Shown piece after piece: positions 1 through 8,409 of a DNA stretch of 64,000 nucleotides (position 1 is the stretch's first letter; each line of letters opens with the position of its first letter). The notes below the pieces were generated by a model, which had not been told where the DNA came from, made no database searches, and saw only the letters and a list, made by a program, of their open reading frames with translations. The stretch comes from Sphingomonas sp. HMP6 (GTDB lineage: Bacteria; Pseudomonadota; Alphaproteobacteria; Sphingomonadales; Sphingomonadaceae), in assembly GCF_013374095.1 (NCBI RefSeq), contig NZ_AP022672.1, forward strand, positions 1,363,501 through 1,427,500. The letters are read 5' to 3'. Made by a program: the position numbers and the translations under genes.

Positions 1-92
1 ATCCGGACCCTCTATGAGGCAATGGAAGAGTCAGCAACCAATCCCGGCGGGTTTCCATTGACAGCGCCCGCTTTTCTCCGCGAGGACGCGCC

Positions 93-998
93 ATGCGCCT
101 GCCCGATCTCGAAGCTTGGGCGATTTTCGCCTGTGTCGTCGAACACCGCTCGTTCAGCGGCGCGGCGGAGGCGATCGGTGTCTCCAAGGCGACCGTGTCC
201 AAGGCGATCACCCGGCTCGAGACGCATCTCGGCCAATCGCTGTTCCACCGCACGTCGCGTCGCCTCAGCCTCACCGAAAATGGCAAGGCGCTGGCCGAAC
301 ATGCCGCGCGCATCCTGGGTGAGGCGAATGCGGCCGAGGAAGCCGCGCTCGACGCTGCCTCCGCGCCAACCGGTCTGGTCCGCGTCGCTGCACCGATGTC
401 GCTCGGCCTGATCGCGATCGCGCCCGTCATCGCCGATTTTCTGGTCGCGCATCCGGGCATCGAGATCGACCTGCACCTGTCCGATGCGCGCGTGGATATC
501 GTCGCCGAAGGGTTCGACGTGGCGCTGCGGATCGCCACCCTGCCGGATTCATCGCTGCGTGCGCGGAAACTGGCCGACATGTCGGTGCATCTGGTCGCCG
601 CGCCGGAATATCTCGCGCGCGCAGGCACGCCGACCCATCCCGGGCAACTCGGCGAGCATCGCTGCTTCACCTATACCAACATCACCACGCCGTGGCGCTT
701 CGTCGGGCCGGACGGGACCGAAGTCTCGGTCCGGCTGCACGGCCCGCTTTCGACCAATAGCGGTGAGGCGATGCTCCCGGCGCTCCGCCGCGGCCTCGGC
801 ATCGCGATGTTGCCCGACTTCATTGCCGGCGCGGACATCGCCGAAGGACGGCTGGTGCCGATCCTGTCGGATTGGGTGCCGCATGGCGGCGCGCTGCACC
901 TGATGACTCCGCCCGGGACGCTTCGCCCGGCGCGCGTCGAAGCGCTGATCGCGTATCTCAGCGAGCATCTGAAAACATTGTGTGCGGTGCGCAGCTAG
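93..998 (+). CDS. LysR-family transcriptional regulator
   Basis: A 301-residue protein with the full LysR layout. Residues 1-60 form a winged helix-turn-helix with the typical run GVSKATVSKAITRLE, followed by a linker helix and, from about residue 90, a two-lobed effector-binding domain. LysR proteins bind DNA as tetramers and usually control a neighbouring, often divergent, gene; any such target would lie left of the window edge. The ATG at 93 follows a GAGGA-type ribosome site about 10 bases upstream. The effector cannot be told from sequence. The family call is secure, the regulated pathway unknown. Confidence 0.9.
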   Translation: MRLPDLEAWAIFACVVEHRSFSGAAEAIGVSKATVSKAITRLETHLGQSLFHRTSRRLSLTENGKALAEHAARILGEANAAEEAALDAASAPTGLVRVAAPMSLGLIAIAPVIADFLVAHPGIEIDLHLSDARVDIVAEGFDVALRIATLPDSSLRARKLADMSVHLVAAPEYLARAGTPTHPGQLGEHRCFTYTNITTPWRFVGPDGTEVSVRLHGPLSTNSGEAMLPALRRGLGIAMLPDFIAGADIAEGRLVPILSDWVPHGGALHLMTPPGTLRPARVEALIAYLSEHLKTLCAVRS

Positions 999-1014
999 GT
1001 ACAATCCCTCTCGC

Positions 1015-1049
1015 GACTCGTGGATTGAGGCCGTTTAATGCGAAATTAA
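1015..1049 (+). promoter_or_regulatory. ctrA upstream control region: CtrA box and GANTC site
   Basis: Positions 1035-1049 read TTAA-N7-TTAA exactly (followed by C), the full CtrA binding consensus. A GACTC at 1015-1019 fits the CcrM methylation sequence GANTC. Both lie 100-130 bases before the ctrA start. In Caulobacter, ctrA is autoregulated by CtrA and its P1 promoter is methylation-controlled, so this arrangement suggests the same wiring here. The motifs are seen directly; the regulation is inferred from Caulobacter. Confidence 0.7.
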
Positions 1050-1147
1050 CCTTTTGCGTTCATCACTGAAGAGGTTAATGGATTGGTTCAGGCAAGTCGC
1101 GCCACAGGGGGCAGCGAACGCCTGACGAAACGACGGGGAAAGCCCAG

Positions 1148-1852
1148 ATGCGCGTATTGCTGATCGAGGACGAGCCGACGACCGCCAAGGCGATCGAACT
1201 GATGCTGACCACCGAAGGTTTCAATGTCTATAAAACCGATCTCGGCGAAGAGGGCCTCGATCTGGGCAAATTGTATGATTACGACATCATCCTGCTCGAC
1301 CTGAACTTGCCCGACATGCACGGCTATGACGTGCTGAAGAAACTGCGCGTGGCGCGGGTCCAGACCCCGGTACTGATCCTTTCGGGCATCAACGAGATGG
1401 ACAGCAAGGTCCGTAGCTTCGGCTTTGGTGCCGACGATTACGTCACCAAGCCGTTCCACCGCGAAGAACTCACCGCGCGCATCCACGCCGTGGTGCGCCG
1501 CTCGAAGGGCCACAGCCAGTCGGTCATCCGCACCGGCAAGCTCGCGGTCAATCTCGATGCCAAGACCGTCGAAGTCGATGGCGCCCGCGTCCATCTGACC
1601 GGCAAGGAATATGCGATGCTCGAGCTGCTGTCGCTGCGCAAGGGCACCACGCTGACCAAGGAAATGTTCCTCAACCACCTCTATGGCGGCATGGACGAAC
1701 CCGAACTCAAGATCATCGACGTCTTCATCTGCAAGCTCCGCAAGAAGCTGTCGATGGCCTGCGAAGGCGAGAATTACATCGAAACCGTCTGGGGCCGCGG
1801 CTATGTCCTGCGCGAGCCAGACGACATGTTGGTATCCACCGAGGTCGCCTGA
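1148..1852 (+). CDS. ctrA: Cell-cycle response regulator CtrA
   Basis: A 234-residue OmpR-class response regulator. The receiver domain (1-120) holds the acidic pocket near E8/D9, the phospho-acceptor D51 in [11 protein letters not shown] and K in TKPF. The C-terminal winged helix (about 125-225) ends with the WGRGY motif. The receiver run [18 protein letters not shown] is the hallmark of alphaproteobacterial CtrA, the master regulator of replication, division and motility genes, phosphorylated through the CckA-ChpT relay. Length matches the family. A full TTAA-N7-TTAA box lies upstream and a strong terminator downstream, so it is probably monocistronic. Confidence 0.97.
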   Translation: MRVLLIEDEPTTAKAIELMLTTEGFNVYKTDLGEEGLDLGKLYDYDIILLDLNLPDMHGYDVLKKLRVARVQTPVLILSGINEMDSKVRSFGFGADDYVTKPFHREELTARIHAVVRRSKGHSQSVIRTGKLAVNLDAKTVEVDGARVHLTGKEYAMLELLSLRKGTTLTKEMFLNHLYGGMDEPELKIIDVFICKLRKKLSMACEGENYIETVWGRGYVLREPDDMLVSTEVA

Positions 1853-1890
1853 TTTTCCCAAGATTTAACGCTCCCCGGTATCCGGGAGCA

Positions 1891-1926
1891 GGCCGCGGCA
1901 TCGGGGGGTGCCGCGGCCTTTCTTGT
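1891..1926 (+). terminator. Rho-independent terminator of ctrA
   Basis: A perfect 10-bp stem GGCCGCGGCA / TGCCGCGGCC (1891-1900 and 1909-1918) with an 8-base loop is followed by the T-rich tail TTTCTTGTT. It starts about 40 bases after the ctrA stop codon. A weaker CTCCCCGG/CCGGGAG hairpin sits just before it. Confidence 0.85.
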
Positions 1927-1954
1927 TCTGGGGGGTGCGGTGCGTTCAATTGTG

Positions 1955-1986
1955 GAATGTCCGCTTCCGCCCAATAGCGGACATTC
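1955..1986. repeat. Intergenic palindromic repeat (GAATGTCCGCT family)
   Basis: An 11-bp perfect inverted repeat, GAATGTCCGCT (1955-1965) and AGCGGACATTC (1976-1986), with a 10-base spacer. Read through, it encodes the peptide NVRFRPIADI, which I recall as a recurring spurious N-terminal extension in sphingomonad annotations. That points to a dispersed repeat rather than coding sequence. Only one copy was noticed in this window. Confidence 0.6.
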
Positions 1987-2009
1987 TCCTGCGAGCTTAC
2001 ACGGTGCGG

Positions 2010-2306
2010 ATGGTCTCCCAGTCTCTGACAACCGCGCTTATATGGGCGATCCTCCTAACGGTTCCCCCGATCGGTGGATATTGGCTGGGACGTGTTCAAA
2101 ACGTCGTTGTTAGAATGACACTCTTAGCGTTGTTTTTGCTCACGCCGGTTTGGGTTCTGACGATCTTAATGGCCACGATGCCGCCCTCGCCTCCCAACAG
2201 TTTCGTTTGGTGGGAGGCAGGTTTTATAGTGATCCTCCCAGCGATTGTGATCTGGGGAATGCTTGCTGGCACGGGGTATGCGGTTAGCCGTGGGAACGTC
2301 CGCTAA
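2010..2306 (+). CDS. Small predicted membrane protein, unknown function
   Basis: About 98 residues with three hydrophobic segments: roughly residues 8-24, 33-52 and 70-90. No family is recognised. The ATG at 2010 is preferred over an in-frame start at 1908 because the longer form would translate the GAATGTCCGCT palindrome. The ribosome site is weak. Base composition is more AT-rich than neighbouring genes, which could mean a recently gained or non-functional ORF. It stands alone between ctrA and a stretch with no recognisable gene. Confidence 0.4.
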   Translation: MVSQSLTTALIWAILLTVPPIGGYWLGRVQNVVVRMTLLALFLLTPVWVLTILMATMPPSPPNSFVWWEAGFIVILPAIVIWGMLAGTGYAVSRGNVR

Positions 2307-2616
2307 CCACCAACTATCGTCTTTCCGGTGCCACGATCGATGCCCCCCCTGATTGCCATCGGCAGGTTCAAGGTTAATGGGTGGAGCGTGCGAACGCGAT
2401 GTCCTACACGCCCCCGGTCTGCGATACTCCTGATCCGGGCTCCCCGGCCCGTCACTCTTTGACACCGCTGCGCCACTAAATCGCCCCGCGCCCGCAAGGG
2501 GCCGCGCCAAACGCACGCATTACGCGTGACTTTCCCGTGACCTTCCGCGCGCAAAACCGGTCACATGGTGCGACCTTTGCGACTTTAGCCGAGAAAACGG
2601 GTGGTATCGAAAGCCG
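2307..2616. other. Gene-poor stretch, nothing recognised
   Basis: About 310 bases between the small membrane ORF and the end of the amidohydrolase gene. Short minus-strand ORFs exist but have no recognisable domain or ribosome site. A stretch near 2420-2500 on the minus strand superficially resembles a tRNA D-arm but does not fold as a tRNA. Confidence 0.4.
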
Positions 2617-4278
2617 TTACTTTCGCACCCACACCTTCTCGCCCCCCACCCAGGTCTGTTCCACCTTGGTCGCGCGCAGGTCGCTCGGGGAGGCCATCAG
2701 CGGGTCGCGGTCGACGATCACGAAATCGGCGCGCTGCCCGACGGCCAGCCGCCCGAACTTATCCTCGGCGAACCCGGCATAGGCCGCCGCGCCGGTGAAC
2801 GCCCACCAGGCTTGCTCGCGCGTTACGCGTTCCTCGGGGCGCCATCCGCCATAGGGCTCGCCATCGGCACCTTGGCGGGTAAACGCCGCGGCCCAGCCGG
2901 CGAAAGGATCGGGCCGCTCGACCGGATAATCCGATCCGAACGCCAGCGTCGCCCCGTTCTTCAACATCGATGCCCAGGCATAAGCCCCCGCCAAGCGGTC
3001 CGGCCCCAGCCGCGCCTCCGCCATCGTGCGGTCGCTGGTCTGGTGCGTCGGCTGCATCGAAGCGATGATGCCGTTCTTGCCAAAGCGCGGCAGGTCCGCC
3101 GGATCGACGATCTGCGCATGTTCGATCCGCCAGCGCCGATCGCCCTTATAGGTGTCGACCATGTCATCGATGGCATTAAGAACCTCGGCATTGGCGCGGT
3201 CGCCGATCGCGTGGACCGCGACCTGGAAATGCTCGAGCGCGGCGCGGCTCATCAAATTGCGGATCACGTCGTCGGACATGAAGCCCGCGCCCGACTGGCC
3301 CGGCGCATCGCTATACGGCTTCTTCAGCCACGCCCCGCGCGATCCGAGTGCGCCATCGGCATACAGCTTCACGCCGCCCATGCGAAGCTTGTCGGCATAG
3401 AGCCACGGCGTCGGCCCGCTGCCGCCGACCCGCACCGCGGTATCGACCCCGAAGGCGTAGCTCATGATCCGCACGCGCAGCGCTCCGGCATCGCCCGCGC
3501 GGCGATAGGCGAGCCAGTCGTCCAAGCTGCTGCCCATGTCGGCGGTCGCGGTGATGCCGTTCGCGAGCAGGATTTCCTGCGCCTTTTGAAAGGCGTAGTC
3601 GCGTTCCTTCGGAAGCGGTTGCGGCACGACCTTCTCGACCAGCGACTGCGCGGCATCGACGAACACCCCGTTCGGCACCACACCGACCTTCTCGATCCGC
3701 CCCCCGGCGGGAGCGATCGATTTGGCGGTGACGCCAGCCGCCTTCAGCGCCGCGCTGTTGCCCCAGCTCGCATGGCCGTCCGCGCGCGCCAGCCACACCG
3801 GGCGATCGCTGACCACGGCGTCGAGATCGGCTGCGGTCGGGAAGCGGCCGAGCGCCCAGACTTCCTGGTTCCACCCGCCGCCGATGATCCACTTCTTCTC
3901 GGGGTTGGCGGCCGCGTACGCAGCGATCGCGGCCTTGGCCTCCTCCAGCGTCTTCGTCCCCGACAGATCGAGCTCGATCGCGCGGAAGCCCAGTTCCAGC
4001 ACATGACCATGCGCATCGATGAAACCGGGCAGCAGGACTTTGCCCTTCTGGTCCGAGCGCCAGTCAAGCTTGACCGGGCGTTTCTCATTCTCCGCCAACA
4101 GCTTGACGACCTTGCCCTCGGGCGAGATCAGCAGCCCGGTAAAGCGCACGACCTTGCCGTCCTTGTCGAGCGTGATGCCGGTGACATTGTCGACCAGCGC
4201 ATCGGCAAAAGCGGTGGTGGGGAGCAGGAGCGCGGCCAGCAGGCAGGCGGCGCGACGGGCGAAGGAGGAGCTTTGCAT
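2617..4278 (-). CDS. Exported YtcJ-like amidohydrolase
   Basis: A 553-residue amidohydrolase-3 family enzyme. A signal peptide (MQSSSFARRAACLLAALLL then AFA) precedes the mature chain, so it acts in the periplasm. Metal-site motifs of the TIM barrel are visible in order: DAHGHVLELG, the VKLYADGALGSRG strand, AVHAIGDRAN, IEHAQIV and FGSDYPVE. Such enzymes hydrolyse amide or ester bonds in small molecules; the substrate is unknown. The ATG at 4278 is chosen because it gives a clean signal peptide; an open frame reaches 4452 but would overlap the divergent dehydratase gene. The two starts lie about 55 bp apart, back to back. Confidence 0.85.
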   Translation of the reverse strand: MQSSSFARRAACLLAALLLPTTAFADALVDNVTGITLDKDGKVVRFTGLLISPEGKVVKLLAENEKRPVKLDWRSDQKGKVLLPGFIDAHGHVLELGFRAIELDLSGTKTLEEAKAAIAAYAAANPEKKWIIGGGWNQEVWALGRFPTAADLDAVVSDRPVWLARADGHASWGNSAALKAAGVTAKSIAPAGGRIEKVGVVPNGVFVDAAQSLVEKVVPQPLPKERDYAFQKAQEILLANGITATADMGSSLDDWLAYRRAGDAGALRVRIMSYAFGVDTAVRVGGSGPTPWLYADKLRMGGVKLYADGALGSRGAWLKKPYSDAPGQSGAGFMSDDVIRNLMSRAALEHFQVAVHAIGDRANAEVLNAIDDMVDTYKGDRRWRIEHAQIVDPADLPRFGKNGIIASMQPTHQTSDRTMAEARLGPDRLAGAYAWASMLKNGATLAFGSDYPVERPDPFAGWAAAFTRQGADGEPYGGWRPEERVTREQAWWAFTGAAAYAGFAEDKFGRLAVGQRADFVIVDRDPLMASPSDLRATKVEQTWVGGEKVWVRK

Positions 4279-4333
4279 GGCGATGCGATAAGCAATGTTC
4301 CCCCGCCGCGCCAGATGGTCTAGGCGGCGCGGC

Positions 4334-5572
4334 ATGGCTACCCACACCCGCCCCGCGCCCGACACCCTCCCCGTCACGCTTGCCGACGTACAGGCGGCGC
4401 ACGCGCGAATCTCTCCGCAGATCGTGCGCACGCCGTTCTTCATCAGCCGCACGTTGAGCGAGCTGACCGGCGCGACGGTCTATCTCAAGTTCGAGAATCT
4501 GCAGTTCACCGCGGCCTATAAGGAACGCGGCGCGCTCAACACCTTGCTGCAATTGCCCGCGGGCACCAGCGGCGTGATCGCCGCATCGGCCGGCAACCAT
4601 GCCCAGGGCCTTGCCTATCATGCCAACCGCCTCGGCATCCCGGCGACGATCGTGATGCCGACCAACACGCCGACCGTGAAGGTGACGCAGACCGAGGGTC
4701 ACGGCGCGACCGTCGTGCTGTACGGCGATACCTTCGATGCTGCTTATGCCCATGCCCGCGAGTTGGAGGCGACCGGCGGCCTCACCTTCGTCCATCCCTT
4801 CGACGACGTGCGCGTTATCGCTGGACAAGGCACGGTTGCGATCGAGATGCTGGAGGATGTCGCCGCGATCGACACCTTCCTGACGCCGATCGGGGGTGGT
4901 GGGCTGATCTCGGGCATGGCGGTAGTGGCTGCCGCCTCCGATCATGCGATCGAGGTGATCGGAGTCGAGGCCGAGTTGTTCCCGTCGATGTACAATCGCA
5001 TCAAGGGCACGACCATGCCCTGCGCGGGCGACACGCTCGCCGAGGGCATTGCGGTCAAGGAACCTGGCGTGGTCACGTCCAAAATGGTCGAGGCGCTGGT
5101 CGACGACATCGTCCTCGTCAGCGAACGCAGCCTGGAGCAGGCCGTCAGCCTGTTGCTGCAGATCGAGAAGACCGTCGTCGAGGGAGCGGGTGCAGCGGGG
5201 CTTGCCGCGTTGCTGCAACATCCCGAACGGTTCGCCGGCAAGACCGTCGGCGTCGTTTTGTGTGGCGGCAATATCGACACGCGCTTGCTCGCCAACGTGC
5301 TGCTGCGCGATCTGGCGCGCTCGGGGCGGCTCGCGCGGCTGCGCATCCGCTTGCAGGACCAGCCGGGCGCGTTGTTCAACGTCGCGCGCATTTTCGAGCA
5401 GCAGCGCGTCAATATCCTCGAACTGGCGCACCAGCGGATCTTTACCAATCTGCCGGCCAAGGGTCTCAGCCTCGAGGTGGAGTGCGAGACGCGCGACAAG
5501 GCGCATCTCGACCGCTTGCTCGCGGCCTTGCGCGCAAGCGATTACGACGTGAGCACCATCGAACTAGCCTGA
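4334..5572 (+). CDS. ilvA: Threonine ammonia-lyase (threonine dehydratase)
   Basis: A 412-residue PLP enzyme that deaminates threonine (and serine) to 2-oxobutyrate, the first step towards isoleucine, in the cytoplasm. The PLP lysine is in AAYKERGAL, the phosphate loop is GGGGLISG, and SAGNHAQG is the substrate loop. The C-terminal 80 residues, starting near LRIRLQDQPGAL, form an ACT-like domain. A single ACT domain and this length match the shorter enzyme type related to TdcB plus ACT rather than E. coli IlvA. The ATG at 4334 begins before the conserved N-terminus; an upstream in-frame start at 4295 is less likely. Confidence 0.92.
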   Translation: MATHTRPAPDTLPVTLADVQAAHARISPQIVRTPFFISRTLSELTGATVYLKFENLQFTAAYKERGALNTLLQLPAGTSGVIAASAGNHAQGLAYHANRLGIPATIVMPTNTPTVKVTQTEGHGATVVLYGDTFDAAYAHARELEATGGLTFVHPFDDVRVIAGQGTVAIEMLEDVAAIDTFLTPIGGGGLISGMAVVAAASDHAIEVIGVEAELFPSMYNRIKGTTMPCAGDTLAEGIAVKEPGVVTSKMVEALVDDIVLVSERSLEQAVSLLLQIEKTVVEGAGAAGLAALLQHPERFAGKTVGVVLCGGNIDTRLLANVLLRDLARSGRLARLRIRLQDQPGALFNVARIFEQQRVNILELAHQRIFTNLPAKGLSLEVECETRDKAHLDRLLAALRASDYDVSTIELA

Positions 5573-5616
5573 TCGCCAAAAGTGTGACGAGCGGAATCCC
5601 GCGTGCGGCCAGTCGA

Positions 5617-5643
5617 GTCGCGCGCGGCTTTTCCGCGCGCGAC
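5617..5643. terminator. Perfect 11-bp hairpin downstream of ilvA
   Basis: GTCGCGCGCGG (5617-5627) and CCGCGCGCGAC (5633-5643) pair perfectly around a CTTTT loop, 45 bases after the ilvA stop. There is no following T-run, so it may be a transcript-stabilising or Rho-associated structure rather than an intrinsic terminator. Confidence 0.45.
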
Positions 5644-5804
5644 AATCCCCGCATCATCCTTTAGTATGAGCAATCACCCGGCCTTGGCGGACATTAACCA
5701 CCATTAATGGTAAAGCCGCTTTTCATCACGATCGGGCTGATTCATAACGTGCCTTAGCGGTCGGCACTGGGGCGACTTGGGCAGAATTGAGGAAACCTTT
5801 CACG

Positions 5805-6608
5805 GTGACGGCACCCTTTCGGTTTCCCAGGTTCTTCGTCACGAGCCCGTCGCCTTGCCCGTATCTGCCCGGTCGGCAGGAGCGGAAGGTGTTCACCGAA
5901 TTGCGCGGCGAGCAAGCCTCCGACCTCAACGACGCGCTCGGCCGAATCGGGTTTCGGCGCAGCCAATCTGTGGCGTATCGGCCGAGCTGCGCAGGCTGTA
6001 CGGCGTGCGTGTCGGTTCGTGTCGTCACGTCCGATTTCGTGCCGAATGCGACGCAGCGCCGCCAGGTGAAACGCAACGCCGATCTCGAAGTGACGGCATG
6101 CCGTCCATGGGCGACCGACGAACAATTTCAGCTGCTCCGCCGTTATCTCGCCTCGCGCCACCCGGGCGGCGGGATGGCCGAGATGGACGAGAGCGACTAT
6201 GCCGACATGGTCGAGCATTCGCCCGTCAACAGCTTCATCGTCGAATATCGCGAGCCATCGCAGCATGGCGAGCGCGGCAAGCTCGTCGGGGCATGCCTGA
6301 CCGATCAGCAAGCCGACGGGCTGTCGATGATTTACAGCTTCTTTGACGCCGACAATGAACAGCGTCGCGGTCTGGGCAGCCAGATCATCATGGATCATAT
6401 CCTGCGCGCCCGCAGCGTCGGGCTGCCCTATGTCTACCTCGGCTATTGGGTAAAGGGATCGCCGCGCATGGCGTATAAGATCCGGTACCGCCCGATTGAG
6501 GTCCTCGGCCCAAAGGGATGGAGCCTATTGGTCGATGAAGAAGCGAGTTACACGCCGCCGGCCGAAAAATACGCCATCATGGCCGAGGAGCTGGTGAGTA
6601 CCCGGTAG
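5805..6608 (+). CDS. bpt: Aspartate/glutamate leucyltransferase (N-end rule)
   Basis: A 267-residue member of the ATE/Bpt family, which attaches Leu to N-terminal Asp or Glu so that ClpAP can degrade the protein. The N-terminal half shows [11 protein letters not shown] and the Cys motif CAGCTACV; the C-terminal GNAT-like half includes YSFFDAD, RRGLGS and [12 protein letters not shown] chose the GTG at 5805 (V-T-A-P-F-R-F-P) because a GAGGAAA ribosome site lies about 10 bases upstream and family members start with this segment; a TTG at 5787 would place the ribosome site inside the gene. It appears to be single. Confidence 0.93.
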   Translation: MTAPFRFPRFFVTSPSPCPYLPGRQERKVFTELRGEQASDLNDALGRIGFRRSQSVAYRPSCAGCTACVSVRVVTSDFVPNATQRRQVKRNADLEVTACRPWATDEQFQLLRRYLASRHPGGGMAEMDESDYADMVEHSPVNSFIVEYREPSQHGERGKLVGACLTDQQADGLSMIYSFFDADNEQRRGLGSQIIMDHILRARSVGLPYVYLGYWVKGSPRMAYKIRYRPIEVLGPKGWSLLVDEEASYTPPAEKYAIMAEELVSTR

Positions 6609-6653
6609 CCGCCGCGCCTGAAATGCCTCGGTTTTCAGGGATGTTCCGGACCG

Positions 6654-7460
6654 CTACTGCCCTGCCCGGTCGACATGAAGATCGACGTCGAGCTCTTCCT
6701 CACCCTCACCCAAACGCGAGCCTGCGACCGGTGCCGCCCCCGCCGAATCCAGGGCGACCGCCACGCGCACATAGGCTTCGTCGGCGCTGAGCCCGGTGCA
6801 GGGATCGAACGCGACCCAACCAAGTCCCTCGACATGTGCCTCGGCCCAACCATGCGGCGCAGGGCTGCTGTCCGCACCGAAACAGGCCGGGCTGTAGCCA
6901 GATACATAGCGCGCCGGGATTTCGACCGATCGTGCGGCGGCAACGAAGATTTGCGCGAGATCGCGCGGTGTCGCAGATGCGTGCTGAAACGCTGTCGCTG
7001 CACTCTGGCCGGGAACCGGGCGCCCGCGGTCGAGCGCGAAACGCCGATGCAGCGCGCCATTCAGCGCGTGCAACCCCGCCAACGGCTCTCCGCCGCCAAC
7101 GTCGCGCGCGAACGAACGCATATCGGGATCTGCCGTCGTAAGCGCTGTCTCGCGGAGGAACATCTCGGGCGGAAGCGGCTCATGCGCACCGTGCACGATG
7201 CCGCGCGACGGGTTGGTCAACACCTCACCCGATACGGTGATTTCAATGCTGTCGACCGGCCCGTCGACATACAGCATCGTCGTGCTGTTGCCGAAGCCAT
7301 CGCGCCCGTAGCGAAAGCGCGCGTCGCAATCGACATGCACGTTCCAGCTCGCAACGGATTGATCATGCGTGTCCTCCGGATTGACGCGGAGCAATTGGAT
7401 CAAACGCGCCTGCGGGGCGGTGAAACGGTAGGTCGTGCGATGATCGACGATCAATCTCAT
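6654..7460 (-). CDS. Transglutaminase-like protein lacking the catalytic Cys
   Basis: A 268-residue protein with the N-terminal bacterial transglutaminase domain (about 1-90) and a transglutaminase-like core (about 150-230). The family motif GVCQDfAHlF is replaced by ATPRDLAQIF, so the nucleophilic Cys is Pro. The His and Asp partners survive in HGWAEAHVEGLGWVAFDPCTG. It is therefore unlikely to be a normal cysteine protease or transglutaminase and may be a structural or regulatory pseudoenzyme. It is the last gene of a tight operon, 13 bases after the alpha-E gene. A second transglutaminase at 47431 keeps its Cys. Confidence 0.85.
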   Translation of the reverse strand: MRLIVDHRTTYRFTAPQARLIQLLRVNPEDTHDQSVASWNVHVDCDARFRYGRDGFGNSTTMLYVDGPVDSIEITVSGEVLTNPSRGIVHGAHEPLPPEMFLRETALTTADPDMRSFARDVGGGEPLAGLHALNGALHRRFALDRGRPVPGQSAATAFQHASATPRDLAQIFVAAARSVEIPARYVSGYSPACFGADSSPAPHGWAEAHVEGLGWVAFDPCTGLSADEAYVRVAVALDSAGAAPVAGSRLGEGEEELDVDLHVDRAGQ

Positions 7461-7473
7461 CGGGCGGCTCGCA

Positions 7474-8409
7474 TCACGTGAACTTGAACTGCCGACCAAC
7501 CGCACCGTGCAGTTCGTCGTTTTCGGCAATGAAACCCTGAAGATACTGATGCAAACCGCGCGTGATGACGGCACCCGACTGTGTTTTGGACAAGCGCATG
7601 TGGCGATTGCGCGCCATGCGGTCGGCCTCACCATGCAGACCGGTACGCTTTGCAAGCAGATTGAGGATGTCGACCGCTTCCTCGACCGATGCGGCCAGAC
7701 TGCGCGGCAGTTCGGGCCGCGCGATCAGCAAGTCGATGACATTGGCGGGCTTCAACCCTTCCGAATAGAGCCAGCGATACGCCGTGACGGCGGACACGGT
7801 CTGCAAAATCGTCGTCCACTGGTCGCGATCAACCACGCCGCCGACCCGCTCACCCTCCGGCAGCAGGATGTGATATTTCACGTCGAGCAGCCGCGCGGTG
7901 TTGTCGGCGCGCTCGATCGCCTGCCCGAGCCGGATGAACCACGTCGTCTGGTTGCGGAGCATGCGATGGACCGCGCCCTCAAACCCGCGCGTCTCGGCCT
8001 TGACCGCCTCCACCAGGTTCAGCGTCGCCATTGCGCCGCCGGGGCTGGAGCGATTGTCGAACAACAACCAGGCGCGGTTGATCCCGGTCCAGGCTTCCTT
8101 GGTCAGCGCGGTACGGACCGCACGCGCGTTGTTGCGCGCCATGTCGAGCGAACGGACGATCGAGCCGGAATGGCTGGGATCCACCGTCAGGAAGCGCGCG
8201 ACATTGGCCTGCGTGACGCTTTGCCCGGTCTTGGCGAAGGCAGTGTCAGTCTCGGTCACGGCCAGCGCGCTCGCCCACGCCGCCTCCCCCGCCGGGCGCG
8301 GCGACAGCACGTCGAGGCGCACCGTCGCCTCAACCAGGCGTGCGATGAAATCGGTTCGCTCGACATAACGGCCGAGCCAGTACAGCGAGGAGGCGGTACG
8401 CGAGAGCAT
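7474..8409 (-). CDS. Alpha-E domain protein (DUF403)
   Basis: A 311-residue, mostly helical protein beginning MLSRTASSLYWLGRYVERTD, the signature of alpha-E (DUF403) proteins. This family almost always accompanies a circularly permuted ATP-grasp enzyme and a transglutaminase-like protein, as here. Its biochemical role is not established; a role in peptide ligation or modification is proposed from context. Its ATG overlaps the stop of the upstream ATP-grasp gene (TGATG, sharing base 8409), which implies translational coupling. Confidence 0.9.
   Translation of the reverse strand: MLSRTASSLYWLGRYVERTDFIARLVEATVRLDVLSPRPAGEAAWASALAVTETDTAFAKTGQSVTQANVARFLTVDPSHSGSIVRSLDMARNNARAVRTALTKEAWTGINRAWLLFDNRSSPGGAMATLNLVEAVKAETRGFEGAVHRMLRNQTTWFIRLGQAIERADNTARLLDVKYHILLPEGERVGGVVDRDQWTTILQTVSAVTAYRWLYSEGLKPANVIDLLIARPELPRSLAASVEEAVDILNLLAKRTGLHGEADRMARNRHMRLSKTQSGAVITRGLHQYLQGFIAENDELHGAVGRQFKFT

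Noticed and set aside
2420..2500. A tRNA on the minus strand
   Set aside because: A D-arm-like run is present, but there is no T-arm GTTCRA motif, no anticodon stem and no acceptor pairing.
5690..5711. A CtrA box before bpt (TTAACC and TTAA near 5694-5707)
   Set aside because: The spacing is TTAA-N6-TTAA rather than N7, and a simple ACCATTAATGGT palindrome explains the repeat, so it does not meet the consensus.
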